Assembly: GCF_001612615.1 (NCBI RefSeq)
Contig: NZ_BDAU01000046.1
Coordinates: 1 to 64,000, forward strand
Origin: Nocardia amikacinitolerans NBRC 108937
Lineage (GTDB): Bacteria > Actinomycetota > Actinomycetes > Mycobacteriales > Mycobacteriaceae
DNA length: 64,000 nucleotides
Direction of reading: 5' to 3'
A model generated the notes under the pieces. That model had not been told where the DNA came from, made no database searches, and saw only the letters and a program-made list of their open reading frames with translations. This document shows positions 33,644-43,069 of the stretch, piece by piece; the first letter of the stretch is position 1, and every line of letters begins with the position of its first letter. Both the position numbers and the translations under genes were made by a program.

Positions 33644-34729
33644 ATGACCGGGAATCAGCACATCGTCGTTCTTGGCGCCGGGTACGCGGGACTGGCCGCG
33701 GCCAAGCGGCTGGCCGCGCGAGCCGGGGACGCGCGCGTCACGGTTGTCGACGCGCGGGCCGAGTTCGTCGAGCGGGTGCGGTTGCACCAGCAGGTCGCCG
33801 GGCAGCGGGTGCGCCGCTGGGACTTGGCGGAACTCTTGGAGCGCAAGGGTATTCGATTCGTTCGGGCGCGGGCGACGGACATCGACACCGTTGGCAAGCG
33901 GGTCGAGCTGGACAGCGGTGCTTCCATCGACTACGACGTCCTGATCTACGCCCTGGGCAGTCTCGCCGATCCCGTCGGCGTCCCCGGTGTCACGGAGTTC
34001 GCCAGAACCGTTGCGACGCCCGAGGATTCGGTATGGACGGCGAAGGGAACCGTCGCCGTCGTCGGCGCGGGCGCCACCGGCATCGAGCTGGCCGCGGAAC
34101 TCGCCGAGTCCCAGCCGGATTCGCGCGTGCTGCTGCTCAGTCCCGACGAGCCGGGCGCTTGGCTCTCGGCGAGAGCGGTCACGCACATTCGGAAAGTGTT
34201 GGAGCGCTTGGGCGTCGAGATCCGCTCGGACGCGAAGGTGGTCGAGGTGACCGCGGACGGTGTCCGACTGACGAACGGTGAATTCGTCGCGGCCGACACC
34301 ACGGTGTGGACCACCGGGTTCGGCGTGCCCGATCTCGCCGCCCGCGCCGGTCTCGAGGTGGACGGCGCTGGCCGGGTGCTGACGGACGAGTCGCTGCGCT
34401 CGCTCTCGCATCCGGACATCTACGCCGCGGGCGACAGCGCGGTGGTCGCCGGTCCCGGCGAGCGGTCGCTGCGGATGGCCTGCGCGACGGCGCTGCCGAC
34501 CGGCAAGTACGCGGCCGACGCGGCCACGGCGCGGATGCGCGGGCGGGACCCGCGTGAACTGCGGTTCCGTTACGTCTTCCAGTGCATCAGCCTCGGGCGG
34601 CGGGACGCGGTCATCCAGTTTCTGCACGCCGACGACACCCCGGCGCGGACCGTGCTGCGCGGGTGGGTTGGGGCGCGAGTCAAGGAGCTCGTCGTGCGCG
34701 GTGCGGCTGCGGCTGCGGGGTTGCGGTAG
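33644..34729 (+). CDS. FAD-dependent NAD(P)H oxidoreductase (NDH-2-like), ECF41 partner
   Basis: The 361-residue flavoprotein has the two Rossmann folds of the pyridine nucleotide-disulfide/NDH-2 group: FAD motif VVLGAGYAGLAAAKRLA (8-24), NAD(P)H motif VAVVGAGATGIELAAEL near residue 140, and a late FAD contact IYAAGDSA. No redox-active Cys pair is present. The start at 33644 has GAGAGGAG. Position after the ECF41 sigma gene suggests it is the sigma target. The electron acceptor is unknown. Confidence 0.88.
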   Translation: MTGNQHIVVLGAGYAGLAAAKRLAARAGDARVTVVDARAEFVERVRLHQQVAGQRVRRWDLAELLERKGIRFVRARATDIDTVGKRVELDSGASIDYDVLIYALGSLADPVGVPGVTEFARTVATPEDSVWTAKGTVAVVGAGATGIELAAELAESQPDSRVLLLSPDEPGAWLSARAVTHIRKVLERLGVEIRSDAKVVEVTADGVRLTNGEFVAADTTVWTTGFGVPDLAARAGLEVDGAGRVLTDESLRSLSHPDIYAAGDSAVVAGPGERSLRMACATALPTGKYAADAATARMRGRDPRELRFRYVFQCISLGRRDAVIQFLHADDTPARTVLRGWVGARVKELVVRGAAAAAGLR

Positions 34730-34830
34730 GGGCGGTGGTCGACGAGCTCGTACGCTGAGCGGCGGCTGCGGTAGCTGCGGTGGTCAACGAGCTCGTCGTG
34801 CGCGGTGCGGCGGCCGACGCGAGGTCTGGG
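34681..34830 (+). repeat. degenerate duplication of the oxidoreductase 3' end
   Basis: The block GAGCTCGTCGTGCGCGGTGC, which encodes the last residues of the oxidoreductase, recurs downstream of the stop at about 34789, and a shorter version (GACGAGCTCGT) lies between at about 34740. The spacers are rich in GCGGCTGCGG. The rest of the 309-bp gap to 35038 holds only the promoter and operators of the next gene. Confidence 0.6.
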
Positions 34831-34991
34831 TAGGGCCGCTGGGCTGGTCCTTCGACCGCCGTGCTCGCACCCGGCTTCCACCATGCGGCAGTCGTCGCCA
34901 TCGCCGGATGCGGCGACGGGCGGCCTGACTGGCGACCGGCCCACGACGGACCGACGCTGGCGGGGATGGGAATCAGCGGGCGATCAAGATC

Positions 34992-35039
34992 GTCAACCAA
35001 CGGTTGACGCAGGCGTGTCGTCAACCTATGGTTGACGCA
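34992..35039 (+). promoter_or_regulatory. twin palindromic operators and leaderless promoter of the HTH/Clp_N gene
   Basis: Two copies of GTCAACC-N3-GGTTGAC (34992-35008 and 35020-35036) are spaced 28 bp centre to centre. They embed a near-consensus promoter: TTGACG at 35004-35009, a 17-base spacer and TATGGT at 35027-35032. Transcription would start at about 35039, the A of the ATG, giving a leaderless mRNA. A repressor bound there would cover both promoter boxes. Confidence 0.75.
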
Positions 35040-35776
35040 TGACTTCTTCGATTCGTCTCGACGACCTCATCTCCGCCATAAAGAAGGCTCGGCCGGACAA
35101 CGTGCTCGAGCAGCTCTCCGACGCGGTCATCGCCGCCGGTCACCTCGGCGAAGTGGCCGATCACCTGATCGGCCACTTCGTGGACCAGGCCCGCCGCTCC
35201 GGCGCGTCCTGGACCGATATCGGCGCCAGCATGGGCGTCACCAAGCAGGCCGCGCAGAAGCGGTTCGTCGCGAAGGGTCCCGGTGACCCGGCCGACGCGG
35301 CCGCGATGGATCCGAACGCGGGATTCGCCAAGTTCACCCCCCGCGCCCGCGAGGCGGTGATGGCCTCCCAGCAGGCCGCGCTCACCGCGGGCAACAAGCT
35401 CATCGGGCTGCCGCACCTGGTGCTCGGGCTGCTGAGCGAGCCGGAAGGCCTTGCCGCCAAAGAGATGCAGACCGCGAAGCTCGATCTCGAGGAGGTGCGC
35501 GCCGCCGCGACCGCCGCGCTGCCGCCCGCCGAATCCGGCGACGAGGCGCCCACTGGTCTGGTGCCTTTCGATCCCGAGGCCAAGAAGGCGCTCGAGCTGA
35601 CCTTCCGCGAGGCACTTCGCCTCGGCCACAACTACATCGGCACCGAACACATCCTGCTCGCCATCCTCGAACAGGAGAACGGCGCCGGGCTCCTGACCGA
35701 CCTCGGCATGGACAAGGCGAAAACCGAAGCGCACCTGCTGGAACTGCTTTCGGTGATCGCCGCCAAGAAGCCGTGA
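35039..35776 (+). CDS. helix-turn-helix / Clp N-domain protein
   Basis: The 245-residue protein joins an N-terminal helical DNA-binding-like segment (SWTDIGASMGVTKQAAQKRF, ~57-76) to a Clp repeat N-domain (residues ~100-240: FTPRAREAVMASQQAAL; GLPHLVLGLL; HNYIGTEHILLAILEQENG). It has no ATPase module, so it is not a ClpC. The N-domain could recognise substrates or an arginine-phosphate-like mark, while the HTH could bind the twin palindromes just upstream. The promoter position suggests a leaderless transcript. Confidence 0.88.
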   Translation: MTSSIRLDDLISAIKKARPDNVLEQLSDAVIAAGHLGEVADHLIGHFVDQARRSGASWTDIGASMGVTKQAAQKRFVAKGPGDPADAAAMDPNAGFAKFTPRAREAVMASQQAALTAGNKLIGLPHLVLGLLSEPEGLAAKEMQTAKLDLEEVRAAATAALPPAESGDEAPTGLVPFDPEAKKALELTFREALRLGHNYIGTEHILLAILEQENGAGLLTDLGMDKAKTEAHLLELLSVIAAKKP

Positions 35777-36001
35777 GGGTGTGGCGGCACGGCGGCCGGA
35801 TCGCAACGGCCGCCCTCGTCGCCGCGGCGCTCCTCGTGGTCGTGCGGGAGCGCGATCCGCGTCGGAGCCGGGTGTCCTTGTCGCTGAGGGCTTTTCGTTA
35901 CGCGCATGCCGCACGTGCGCGCCGCCGCCGCGTCGCGCGTGCGGCGCTCCGCCGTGCTCGGAACGCGTCGAACTCGTGCGACCGGGCGGCGTTCGCGGGC
36001 C

Positions 36002-36676
36002 CTACGCCCGCCCGCGCAAGCCGCCGCCCCACCGCGGCCACTGCGCCTGCGGTTTGGGGGCGGCGACCAGCGATTCCCGGTCGATATCGGTGACGAACAG
36101 CGGGAGCCGCGGCGCGAGACCGTCCAGCAGCGCGAGCAGCTTCCCGCCGAGCGCGGCCTGGTACTCGGTCATCGTCAGGCCGACGATTTGCAGGAAGGCG
36201 ACCCGGCCGTTGGGGGTCGCGATGGTGCCGAGCTCCGGATCGGCGACGAAGCCGACGGCTTGGATCGCCGAGTCCGGCCGGTCCGCGGCGAGGGGGCCGT
36301 TCGCCTTGATGGTGTGGCCGGGCTCGAACCACTTACCCGACTGGAAGACGTACCTGGCGAGGTTCTGCAAGAAGTGCGCGGGCCAGATCGGCGCCTGCGC
36401 CTCGGCGGGATCGCCCGCCAGCCGGAACGTGAACTCGAATCCCCACCCGGAGACGTCCGGATCGTCCCATTCCTTCTGACCGAGCTCGCTCATGCCGTAC
36501 CCGACGTAATGCCAATGCGGGACCGGATCGGTGCGCGGGTACGCGCTGACACCCTCCAACGGGTCCGGCCCGCCCAGTGACCAGGGGTGCCCGACCGTCC
36601 AGTGCACCGGTTGTAGCTCGCCGTACAGCTGTGCCAGGGCGCCATCGATCGCATCCCGGCCGGGTCCAACACTCAC
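36002..36676 (-). CDS. suppressor-of-fused (SUFU) domain protein
   Basis: The 224-residue protein has the SUFU pattern: HWHYVGYGMSELGQKE, SGWGFEFTFRLAGD, WPAHFLQNLARYVFQSGKWF and GLTMTEYQAAL. In bacteria this domain is found in immunity and unknown-function proteins; in animals it binds Gli. It begins at GTG 36676. It stands alone between the Clp_N gene and a small gene, with a 225-bp 3' gap in which I see no convincing gene. No toxin gene is adjacent, so an immunity role is not supported by context. Confidence 0.85.
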   Translation of the reverse strand: MSVGPGRDAIDGALAQLYGELQPVHWTVGHPWSLGGPDPLEGVSAYPRTDPVPHWHYVGYGMSELGQKEWDDPDVSGWGFEFTFRLAGDPAEAQAPIWPAHFLQNLARYVFQSGKWFEPGHTIKANGPLAADRPDSAIQAVGFVADPELGTIATPNGRVAFLQIVGLTMTEYQAALGGKLLALLDGLAPRLPLFVTDIDRESLVAAPKPQAQWPRWGGGLRGRA

Positions 36677-36821
36677 CCGGTCACTTTAGGCGTACCTCCT
36701 CGGGCGGAAATCTCCGTAGACTCAGCCCCCAGCCGCCGATCCGCGCCGACGTGGGCGGGGTGCGGTGTGCTGGCCGATTGCTCGACCGAGGCGCGTCACC
36801 GCCGACCGCTAAGCTATAGCG

Positions 36822-37124
36822 ATGGCGGATGAATCGGCTGATACGGATTCCGACCTAGTCGCGGGCGAACGCCGCGCCGACTTGTTGCGCGCTCTGTCCT
36901 ATGTGTCGACCGAATCCGGACCCGACGGCGAATACATCGTGAACGGTGATCTGCCGCCCGAAGTGGCGCCCCCGTTCATCCGGGCCATCATGCGCGTGGA
37001 GGCCGAACTGCTGCTGCACGACGCCGAGCTCGTCACCGTGGACAACGAGGAACCGAGGACGCCGGACGAGCGCCGGACCGACGCGTTCGTCGCGCTGGTC
37101 CTGCGCATCGACGACCGGCACTGA
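36822..37124 (+). CDS. hypothetical protein upstream of groEL
   Basis: A 100-residue acidic protein beginning MADESADTDSDL, with a helical core (PPFIRAIMRVEAELLLHDAEL) and a C-terminal strand-like end. I do not recognise the family. It is separated from groEL by a 236-bp region carrying two CIRCE elements and is probably transcribed on its own. Codon use matches its neighbours, which supports it being real. Confidence 0.7.
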   Translation: MADESADTDSDLVAGERRADLLRALSYVSTESGPDGEYIVNGDLPPEVAPPFIRAIMRVEAELLLHDAELVTVDNEEPRTPDERRTDAFVALVLRIDDRH

Positions 37125-37159
37125 GCCGCGAGCCGCGCACGCCCCTTCGCGGCCCGGAC

Positions 37160-37186
37160 CTTGCACTCGCCACCCTCGAGTGCTAG
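37160..37186 (+). promoter_or_regulatory. CIRCE-like element 1
   Basis: CTTGCACTC, nine bases, GAGTGCTAG: close to the CIRCE consensus TTAGCACTC-N9-GAGTGCTAA recognised by the heat-shock repressor HrcA. It is the upstream of two sites before groEL. Confidence 0.75.
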
Positions 37187-38986
<1,800 letters not shown>

Positions 38987-39016
38987 TCCTCGGATCAGCG
39001 AGTTCCCGCTAGTCAC

Positions 39017-39050
39017 GAAGGCCGGTCCACCCTCGGGTGGACCGGCCTTC
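39017..39050 (+). terminator. strong hairpin terminator after groEL
   Basis: A perfect inverted repeat GAAGGCCGGTCCACCC / GGGTGGACCGGCCTTC lies 30 bp after the groEL stop. It has no T run, as is common in high-GC actinobacteria, and can act in either direction. Confidence 0.85.
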
Positions 39051-39093
39051 CGCATAAGATGTGCGGTGCCGCCTGCTCGAGAGCGAGGACTCC

Positions 39094-39690
39094 ATGACCA
39101 CATTGCCCGCCTGGGCGAACGATCCGGAGATGCTGCTCATCACCGAGGACGGCTACGACGCGCTGCCCGACGAGGTGCAGAAGCAGATCGAAGTCATCGA
39201 CGGCCGAGTGATCTTCTGCCGCAGTGGAAGTTCGGAGCACAACATCGTGGCCCGCAGGCTGGCCAATGCGTTCGAAGCGGCCCGTCCGCAAGAGCCGTGC
39301 ATTCGCGTCGTCACCGATTTCGAGATGCACTATCAGAGAATTCGGCCGCATACCCCTGGGTTCTCGTTCCGTAGGCCTGATGTCGTGGTTCACCGATGCA
39401 TCGAGCGCGGCCACAAGCTGAGCACCGACAGTGTGTTGTTGGTCGTCGAGGTGGTCTCACCCGGATCCGAGTACGTCGACACCGTCGACAAGCGAGCCGA
39501 ATACGCGGCCGAAGGAATACCCGTCTACTTGGTCGTGCATCTCGATGACGAACTGCGGGTGAAGATCATTCAGGAATACCGCCTCGACTGGGCGAGCGCG
39601 GCCTACCGCCGCGCGGAGCCACACCAAGAGGTGCTCGTCCTGAATGAGCCCTATCCCCTGAAGGTCGAGTTCAGCGCGCTCGACGCCTGA
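39094..39690 (+). CDS. Uma2 family putative restriction endonuclease
   Basis: The 198-residue protein is a Uma2/DUF820-type member of the PD-(D/E)xK superfamily. It shows IEVIDGRVIFCRSGSSEHN, the RRPDVVV strand with the metal-binding Asp, VVEVVSPGS with the Glu, and VDKRAEYAAEGIPVYLVV with the trailing Lys region. Function of the family is unsettled; many copies occur in genomes rich in mobile DNA. It begins the accessory stretch between groEL and the DUF6585-like gene. Confidence 0.85.
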   Translation: MTTLPAWANDPEMLLITEDGYDALPDEVQKQIEVIDGRVIFCRSGSSEHNIVARRLANAFEAARPQEPCIRVVTDFEMHYQRIRPHTPGFSFRRPDVVVHRCIERGHKLSTDSVLLVVEVVSPGSEYVDTVDKRAEYAAEGIPVYLVVHLDDELRVKIIQEYRLDWASAAYRRAEPHQEVLVLNEPYPLKVEFSALDA

Positions 39691-39843
39691 GACCGCTGTC
39701 GGTCTGCCCGGACGCTCAGATGCCGGTCAGCACTTCGGACACTTTTGCGGCATCGGTCTCGTCGTCCAAGGGGAAACCTCGGGTAGGTCTGGGCGCGCAA
39801 CCGTAGATGCCGCGCCCGCGCGGGAGTCAGTCGGTCGAAGAGG

Positions 39844-40683
39844 CTAGATCCGGGTTCGGTCGTCCAGCGCCCGCCGTATCAGCTCCCGAGCCTTTTCGCC
39901 GGTCACGGATTGACCGGCGAGCGTGTCGAACGCTCGAAGGTAGAGAGCGAGCTCCCTCGGCTGTGTGATAGTCAACTTCGCGGTCGAGCCTTCCTCAGCA
40001 GCTAGGCGGTTGTCGTACAGCACGAAGTTGTTGAACAACACCCGGGCTTCGGCTGCCTTCGGGACTATCCCGAAGGTGACCCTGGGAAGACTTCCGGCAG
40101 TGAGGAGTCGGTCCAGCTGACCGATCATCACCTGATCGTCGCCGACCGTCGTGTAGAGCGCCTGCTCACCTACGACAAAGTGAAAGCGCTTGTCCCGCTG
40201 GTACAGAACTTGTTGACGCCGCATCCGAGCGGCTACGGCCTGCTCGATGTCGCCAGGTAGTTGATAGAACTCTCCCACGTACCTCAACATCGCTTCGGCA
40301 TATTCCGGCGTCTGCAGCAGGCCGGTCACGATGACCGGCTGATAGTTGCGGATGAACGTTGCTTCGGCCTCGAGCTTCTGTAGCCGCTGCTGTCCGGCCT
40401 TGATGCCGGGACCAAGTAGGCGTTTCCACTCGACGTATGCACTGTCTATGTGGTGCAACGTGGCTAGGAGATCTTCTAGCTGATCTGCGGCACCGCAGTG
40501 TCGGCAGTAAGCCTGGATCACCGCGTCCGACGCGTGCAGCTTTCCGAACTCGTATTTCGATACCTTCGACTCGTGCCAGCCTTCGAGGCGGGCAAGCTCC
40601 CGGCCGGATATGCCGGCACGTCGCCGGATCTCGCGGAGACGCTGGCCGAGCGCCTGCCTCGCTTCCTGAACCGAACTAGTCAC
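39844..40683 (-). CDS. XRE-family helix-turn-helix regulator with DUF5753
   Basis: The 279-residue protein has an N-terminal XRE HTH (LGQRLREIRRRAGISGRELARLEG, residues 12-35, then KVSKYEFGK) and the C-terminal DUF5753 ligand-like domain (IRNYQPVIVTGLLQTPEYAEAM; RMRRQQVLY). Such regulators are very common in Streptomyces and Nocardia, paired with small partner genes. Its start overlaps the DUF6879 gene by 8 bp, so the two are translationally coupled. The target is unknown. Confidence 0.92.
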   Translation of the reverse strand: MTSSVQEARQALGQRLREIRRRAGISGRELARLEGWHESKVSKYEFGKLHASDAVIQAYCRHCGAADQLEDLLATLHHIDSAYVEWKRLLGPGIKAGQQRLQKLEAEATFIRNYQPVIVTGLLQTPEYAEAMLRYVGEFYQLPGDIEQAVAARMRRQQVLYQRDKRFHFVVGEQALYTTVGDDQVMIGQLDRLLTAGSLPRVTFGIVPKAAEARVLFNNFVLYDNRLAAEEGSTAKLTITQPRELALYLRAFDTLAGQSVTGEKARELIRRALDDRTRI

Positions 40684-41200
40684 TGGGTGACATCACCCGT
40701 ACATACTCGGCGTACGGCGTCGCCAGCGGCCAGAGTCGCAGACGCACACTCCGGCAATAGTCGACAATCCGCGGATCGGTTGTCACCGCGACACCGCCGA
40801 CCGCGCGGCCTTCCTCATCGGTGAGGGTGAATGCCGCTCGTTCGTCATCGAGTAGCCAGACGTCATCCGGAGGCACGTCCCCGGCTCGATGGCGGGCGAC
40901 GTAGCGGATGCTCTCGCCCGCTTCGGCGTTCAGCTCCGCGAGGGTGAGCAGCCACCGGTGATAATCGGTGTGTGGCACGGTGACGACGCGGACGCGGCTC
41001 ACGGTCACTCCGCGGGTCACCAACTCGCCAACGAAGTCCGACCAGTCGCGGAACCACCCGCGCAGATCGAACGGTTCGCCCCTCAGAAACCGTTGCAGCG
41101 GTTCGGATTCACCGGGGACTCCGTAGGAGTCCCGGACCTCGAGCCGGAACGCTTCACGTTGGCACTCTCGCAGTACGTCACGAGTCGGCCGGAACTCCAC
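40676..41200 (-). CDS. DUF6879 family protein, partner of the XRE regulator
   Basis: The 174-residue protein has the pattern of the DUF6879 partner family: FRLEVRDSYGVPGESEPLQRF, WFRDWSDFVGELVTRGVTVSRVRVV, HTDYHRWLLTLAELNAEAGE and a late DVWLLDDE. It overlaps both the XRE gene (8 bp) and the gene upstream (23 bp), making a three-gene cassette. The role is unknown; by analogy it may bind or modulate the regulator. Confidence 0.82.
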   Translation of the reverse strand: MEFRPTRDVLRECQREAFRLEVRDSYGVPGESEPLQRFLRGEPFDLRGWFRDWSDFVGELVTRGVTVSRVRVVTVPHTDYHRWLLTLAELNAEAGESIRYVARHRAGDVPPDDVWLLDDERAAFTLTDEEGRAVGGVAVTTDPRIVDYCRSVRLRLWPLATPYAEYVRVMSPSD

Positions 41201-41510
41201 CGAAATAGGTCCTCTCTGCCCGGGGCACTTCGATCGCGGTTTCGAAGTCTTCCATGGTCATTTGATCCAAAGTCTCCCGATCGGTGATCGGTCGGCCGGT
41301 TACCGCAAAGGTTCCCCGGCCTGTATCGACCAGCGGGGTACCGATGTAAGTCCGGGGCTCGGTGAAGCCGGTCAAAAGGTGTGGGATTTCGACCGTTTCC
41401 GGGTGGTCGGTCCTCCATCCGAGGATCACGTAGCTGTCCTGGTCGGTGGCGAACAGCGAAGGGCAATCGTCCTTGCCGGAACCACCTTTACCGAGCAGAT
41501 GCAAGCGCAT
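41178..41510 (-). CDS. first gene of the XRE/DUF6879 cassette, unknown function
   Basis: A 110-residue protein beginning MRLHLLGKGGSGKDDCPSLF (an upstream ATG at 41525 is also possible). The GKGGSGKD stretch looks like, but is not, a Walker A. TDQDSYVILGWRTD and VEIPHLLTGF follow. It overlaps the DUF6879 gene by 23 bp. I recall the same small protein preceding DUF6879/XRE pairs in other actinobacteria; no function is known to me. Confidence 0.78.
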   Translation of the reverse strand: MRLHLLGKGGSGKDDCPSLFATDQDSYVILGWRTDHPETVEIPHLLTGFTEPRTYIGTPLVDTGRGTFAVTGRPITDRETLDQMTMEDFETAIEVPRAERTYFGGVPADS

Positions 41511-41715
41511 GGTCAGGTCTCCCATCGAGCGTGTGCAAGTTCTTGCAGAATCAAGACTAACGCCGTCTACCTGTGTAAATGCTGAATCGAAGTCGACCAG
41601 TATTGGCAAATCTTGGCACACTAGTCGCCCAGCGCCGCCCCCCGTTCGTAGCTTCGACTCAGCACGCGGCACCGGGTTGGGTTCCAGTGACGAGTCATCG
41701 AGTCGCGGTTTCCCG

Positions 41716-41985
41716 GTGCGGTGTGCGCTCAACGAGAGGGGCGCGCTGTACTACTTGGCGAAGATTCACTGCGCCGGTTCGGCGTGGATTGTCCACGTGC
41801 CTGCGGTCGATCACTGGACGATCGCCACCGACAAGCGTGGCTTGACGGATACGGCTCGGCAGATGGTCTCGGCCGTCCTCGGCGCACCGGATTCCTTCGA
41901 TATCGACCTCATGATGGGCCGCGCGGTCGGCACGCCGGACGAGTTCGCAGCCGGGTCATCGACCCTTCGACAGTGGGGGCTGTGA
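41716..41985 (+). CDS. HicB-like domain protein without a HicA partner
   Basis: An 89-residue protein from a GTG at 41716. YYLAKIHCAGSAWIVHVPAV and TDTARQMVSAVLGAP resemble the partial RNase H fold of HicB antitoxins (strand-turn-strand followed by a helix). No HicA toxin with its double-stranded RNA-binding domain is visible on either side. It may be an orphan antitoxin or a regulator. The start is uncertain, as there is no strong ribosome binding site. Confidence 0.6.
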   Translation: MRCALNERGALYYLAKIHCAGSAWIVHVPAVDHWTIATDKRGLTDTARQMVSAVLGAPDSFDIDLMMGRAVGTPDEFAAGSSTLRQWGL

Positions 41986-42174
41986 AATCAATGGAACCTG
42001 TTGTGGCACAAGCATCTCTGGCGCCCTCGACGCAGCGCAGCCGCAATGGCAGTTCGAGTTCGCTGCAAAGTGGACCCAGGGAACAAAATAGAACGGATTG
42101 AGGCTGGTTCCCGTCATCGCCGTCGGTGCCCGACCGGGCAGTGAAGGTGCTACCGCCGTATGTGAGCCCGGTGG

Positions 42175-42681
42175 TCAGTCGAGGCTTCGGCGTCGAGCGC
42201 GCATCGAATACACCGTGTTGCGAGGGCCAGGACCCGACTGGCTGCCCCATCCGCGTGATGTGGCGATATCCCAGCCCTTCTGCCGCTTCATCTGCCTCGC
42301 GAAGGCATCGATGTCCTCTATGCGGCAGCCACACTCGAGTCGAACTTCGATCGAGACATATGTGCCGGAGGGATTGGCCTCGTACTTACTCAGGGCCCAC
42401 TTCGCCGTGTGATCATGTTCTTTGAGGCCCGATGCTGCTTCGCTGTGAATGAATCCGAAGGCGCCGCCCATACGATCGAGGTCGTCGATGACGAACAGAT
42501 CGCTACGCCACTGGCCCGGCCACACAGCGAACAATCGAGACTTTCCGCCCTTGGCCCGGGACCAAGAGTCAATGTTCACGCCATGAGAGACGGTTCCGTC
42601 CTCTCCGACTTCGATGTAGCAGACGGTTTGGCTTGTGTAGGGGAAGTCGTTGCCCAGTTCTGCGGAGCTGCGCGGCTGCAT
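42175..42681 (-). CDS. hypothetical protein
   Basis: A 168-residue protein starting MQPRSSAELGNDFPYTSQTV. It has a mixed alpha/beta look (VCYIEVGEDGTVSHGVNIDS; FVIDDLDRMGGAFGFIHSE) and a basic C-terminus. No family recognised. No ribosome binding site is seen before the ATG, but TACTAT lies six bases upstream, so a leaderless transcript is possible. It sits in the accessory stretch and has a somewhat lower GC content than the backbone. Confidence 0.65.
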   Translation of the reverse strand: MQPRSSAELGNDFPYTSQTVCYIEVGEDGTVSHGVNIDSWSRAKGGKSRLFAVWPGQWRSDLFVIDDLDRMGGAFGFIHSEAASGLKEHDHTAKWALSKYEANPSGTYVSIEVRLECGCRIEDIDAFARQMKRQKGWDIATSRGWGSQSGPGPRNTVYSMRARRRSLD

Positions 42682-42796
42682 ACGCGGATAGTAAGTGTCA
42701 GCTGTACTGCGCCGCAGAAGATCGTGAGGCCCACTAGTCGGTCGGGGCTTACTCAGTGGCTGCCGTCCTCAGGTCTGGCCGTTCCGGCGTCAAACG

Positions 42797-43069
42797 ATGA
42801 CGGCGCTGGCCACCGCGACGTTCGAAAAGCCCGTGCCGAGTGCGTGGGACACGTCCTCGCCCAAAGCAGGCTCGCAGATCGGCTGTGGCTGGTGCGACCC
42901 AACGAACACCCACAACTGCCCGAAGGCCGCCGTGGGGTCGATTCTGCAGCTCCGACGTCGGTTTCGGCGTGGTCTTTGGATTCCGCGTCCACGCCTGTCA
43001 ACTGACGCCGCCCCGACAGAACCCTTCAGGTGGTGGCGGGGAGGCGGAGGCGTTCGGCTAGTTCGTTGA
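42797..43069 (+). CDS. possible small cysteine-containing protein, end doubtful
   Basis: The first ~50 codons of this frame look coding: about 84% of third positions are G or C by hand count, and the text reads GSQIGCGWCDPTNTHNCPKA with a CxxC and a further Cys. After about 42950 the bias drops and the frame runs into the antisense of the DUF6585-like gene, so the gene may be truncated or frameshifted. The rest of the 344-bp gap 42682-43025 holds nothing else I can support. Confidence 0.35.
   Translation: MTALATATFEKPVPSAWDTSSPKAGSQIGCGWCDPTNTHNCPKAAVGSILQLRRRFRRGLWIPRPRLSTDAAPTEPFRWWRGGGGVRLVR

Noticed and set aside
35773-36093. Arg/Ala-rich frame overlapping the Clp_N stop
   Set aside because: It is low complexity, overlaps the 3' end of the SUFU gene and has no supporting context.
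36002-36676. immunity protein of a toxin system, from the SUFU domain
   Set aside because: No polymorphic toxin, secretion-linked gene or repeat cassette is adjacent.
41178-41510. P-loop NTPase, from GKGGSGKD
   Set aside because: The stretch lacks a preceding strand and the GK[ST] ending, and the protein is only 110 residues with no Walker B.
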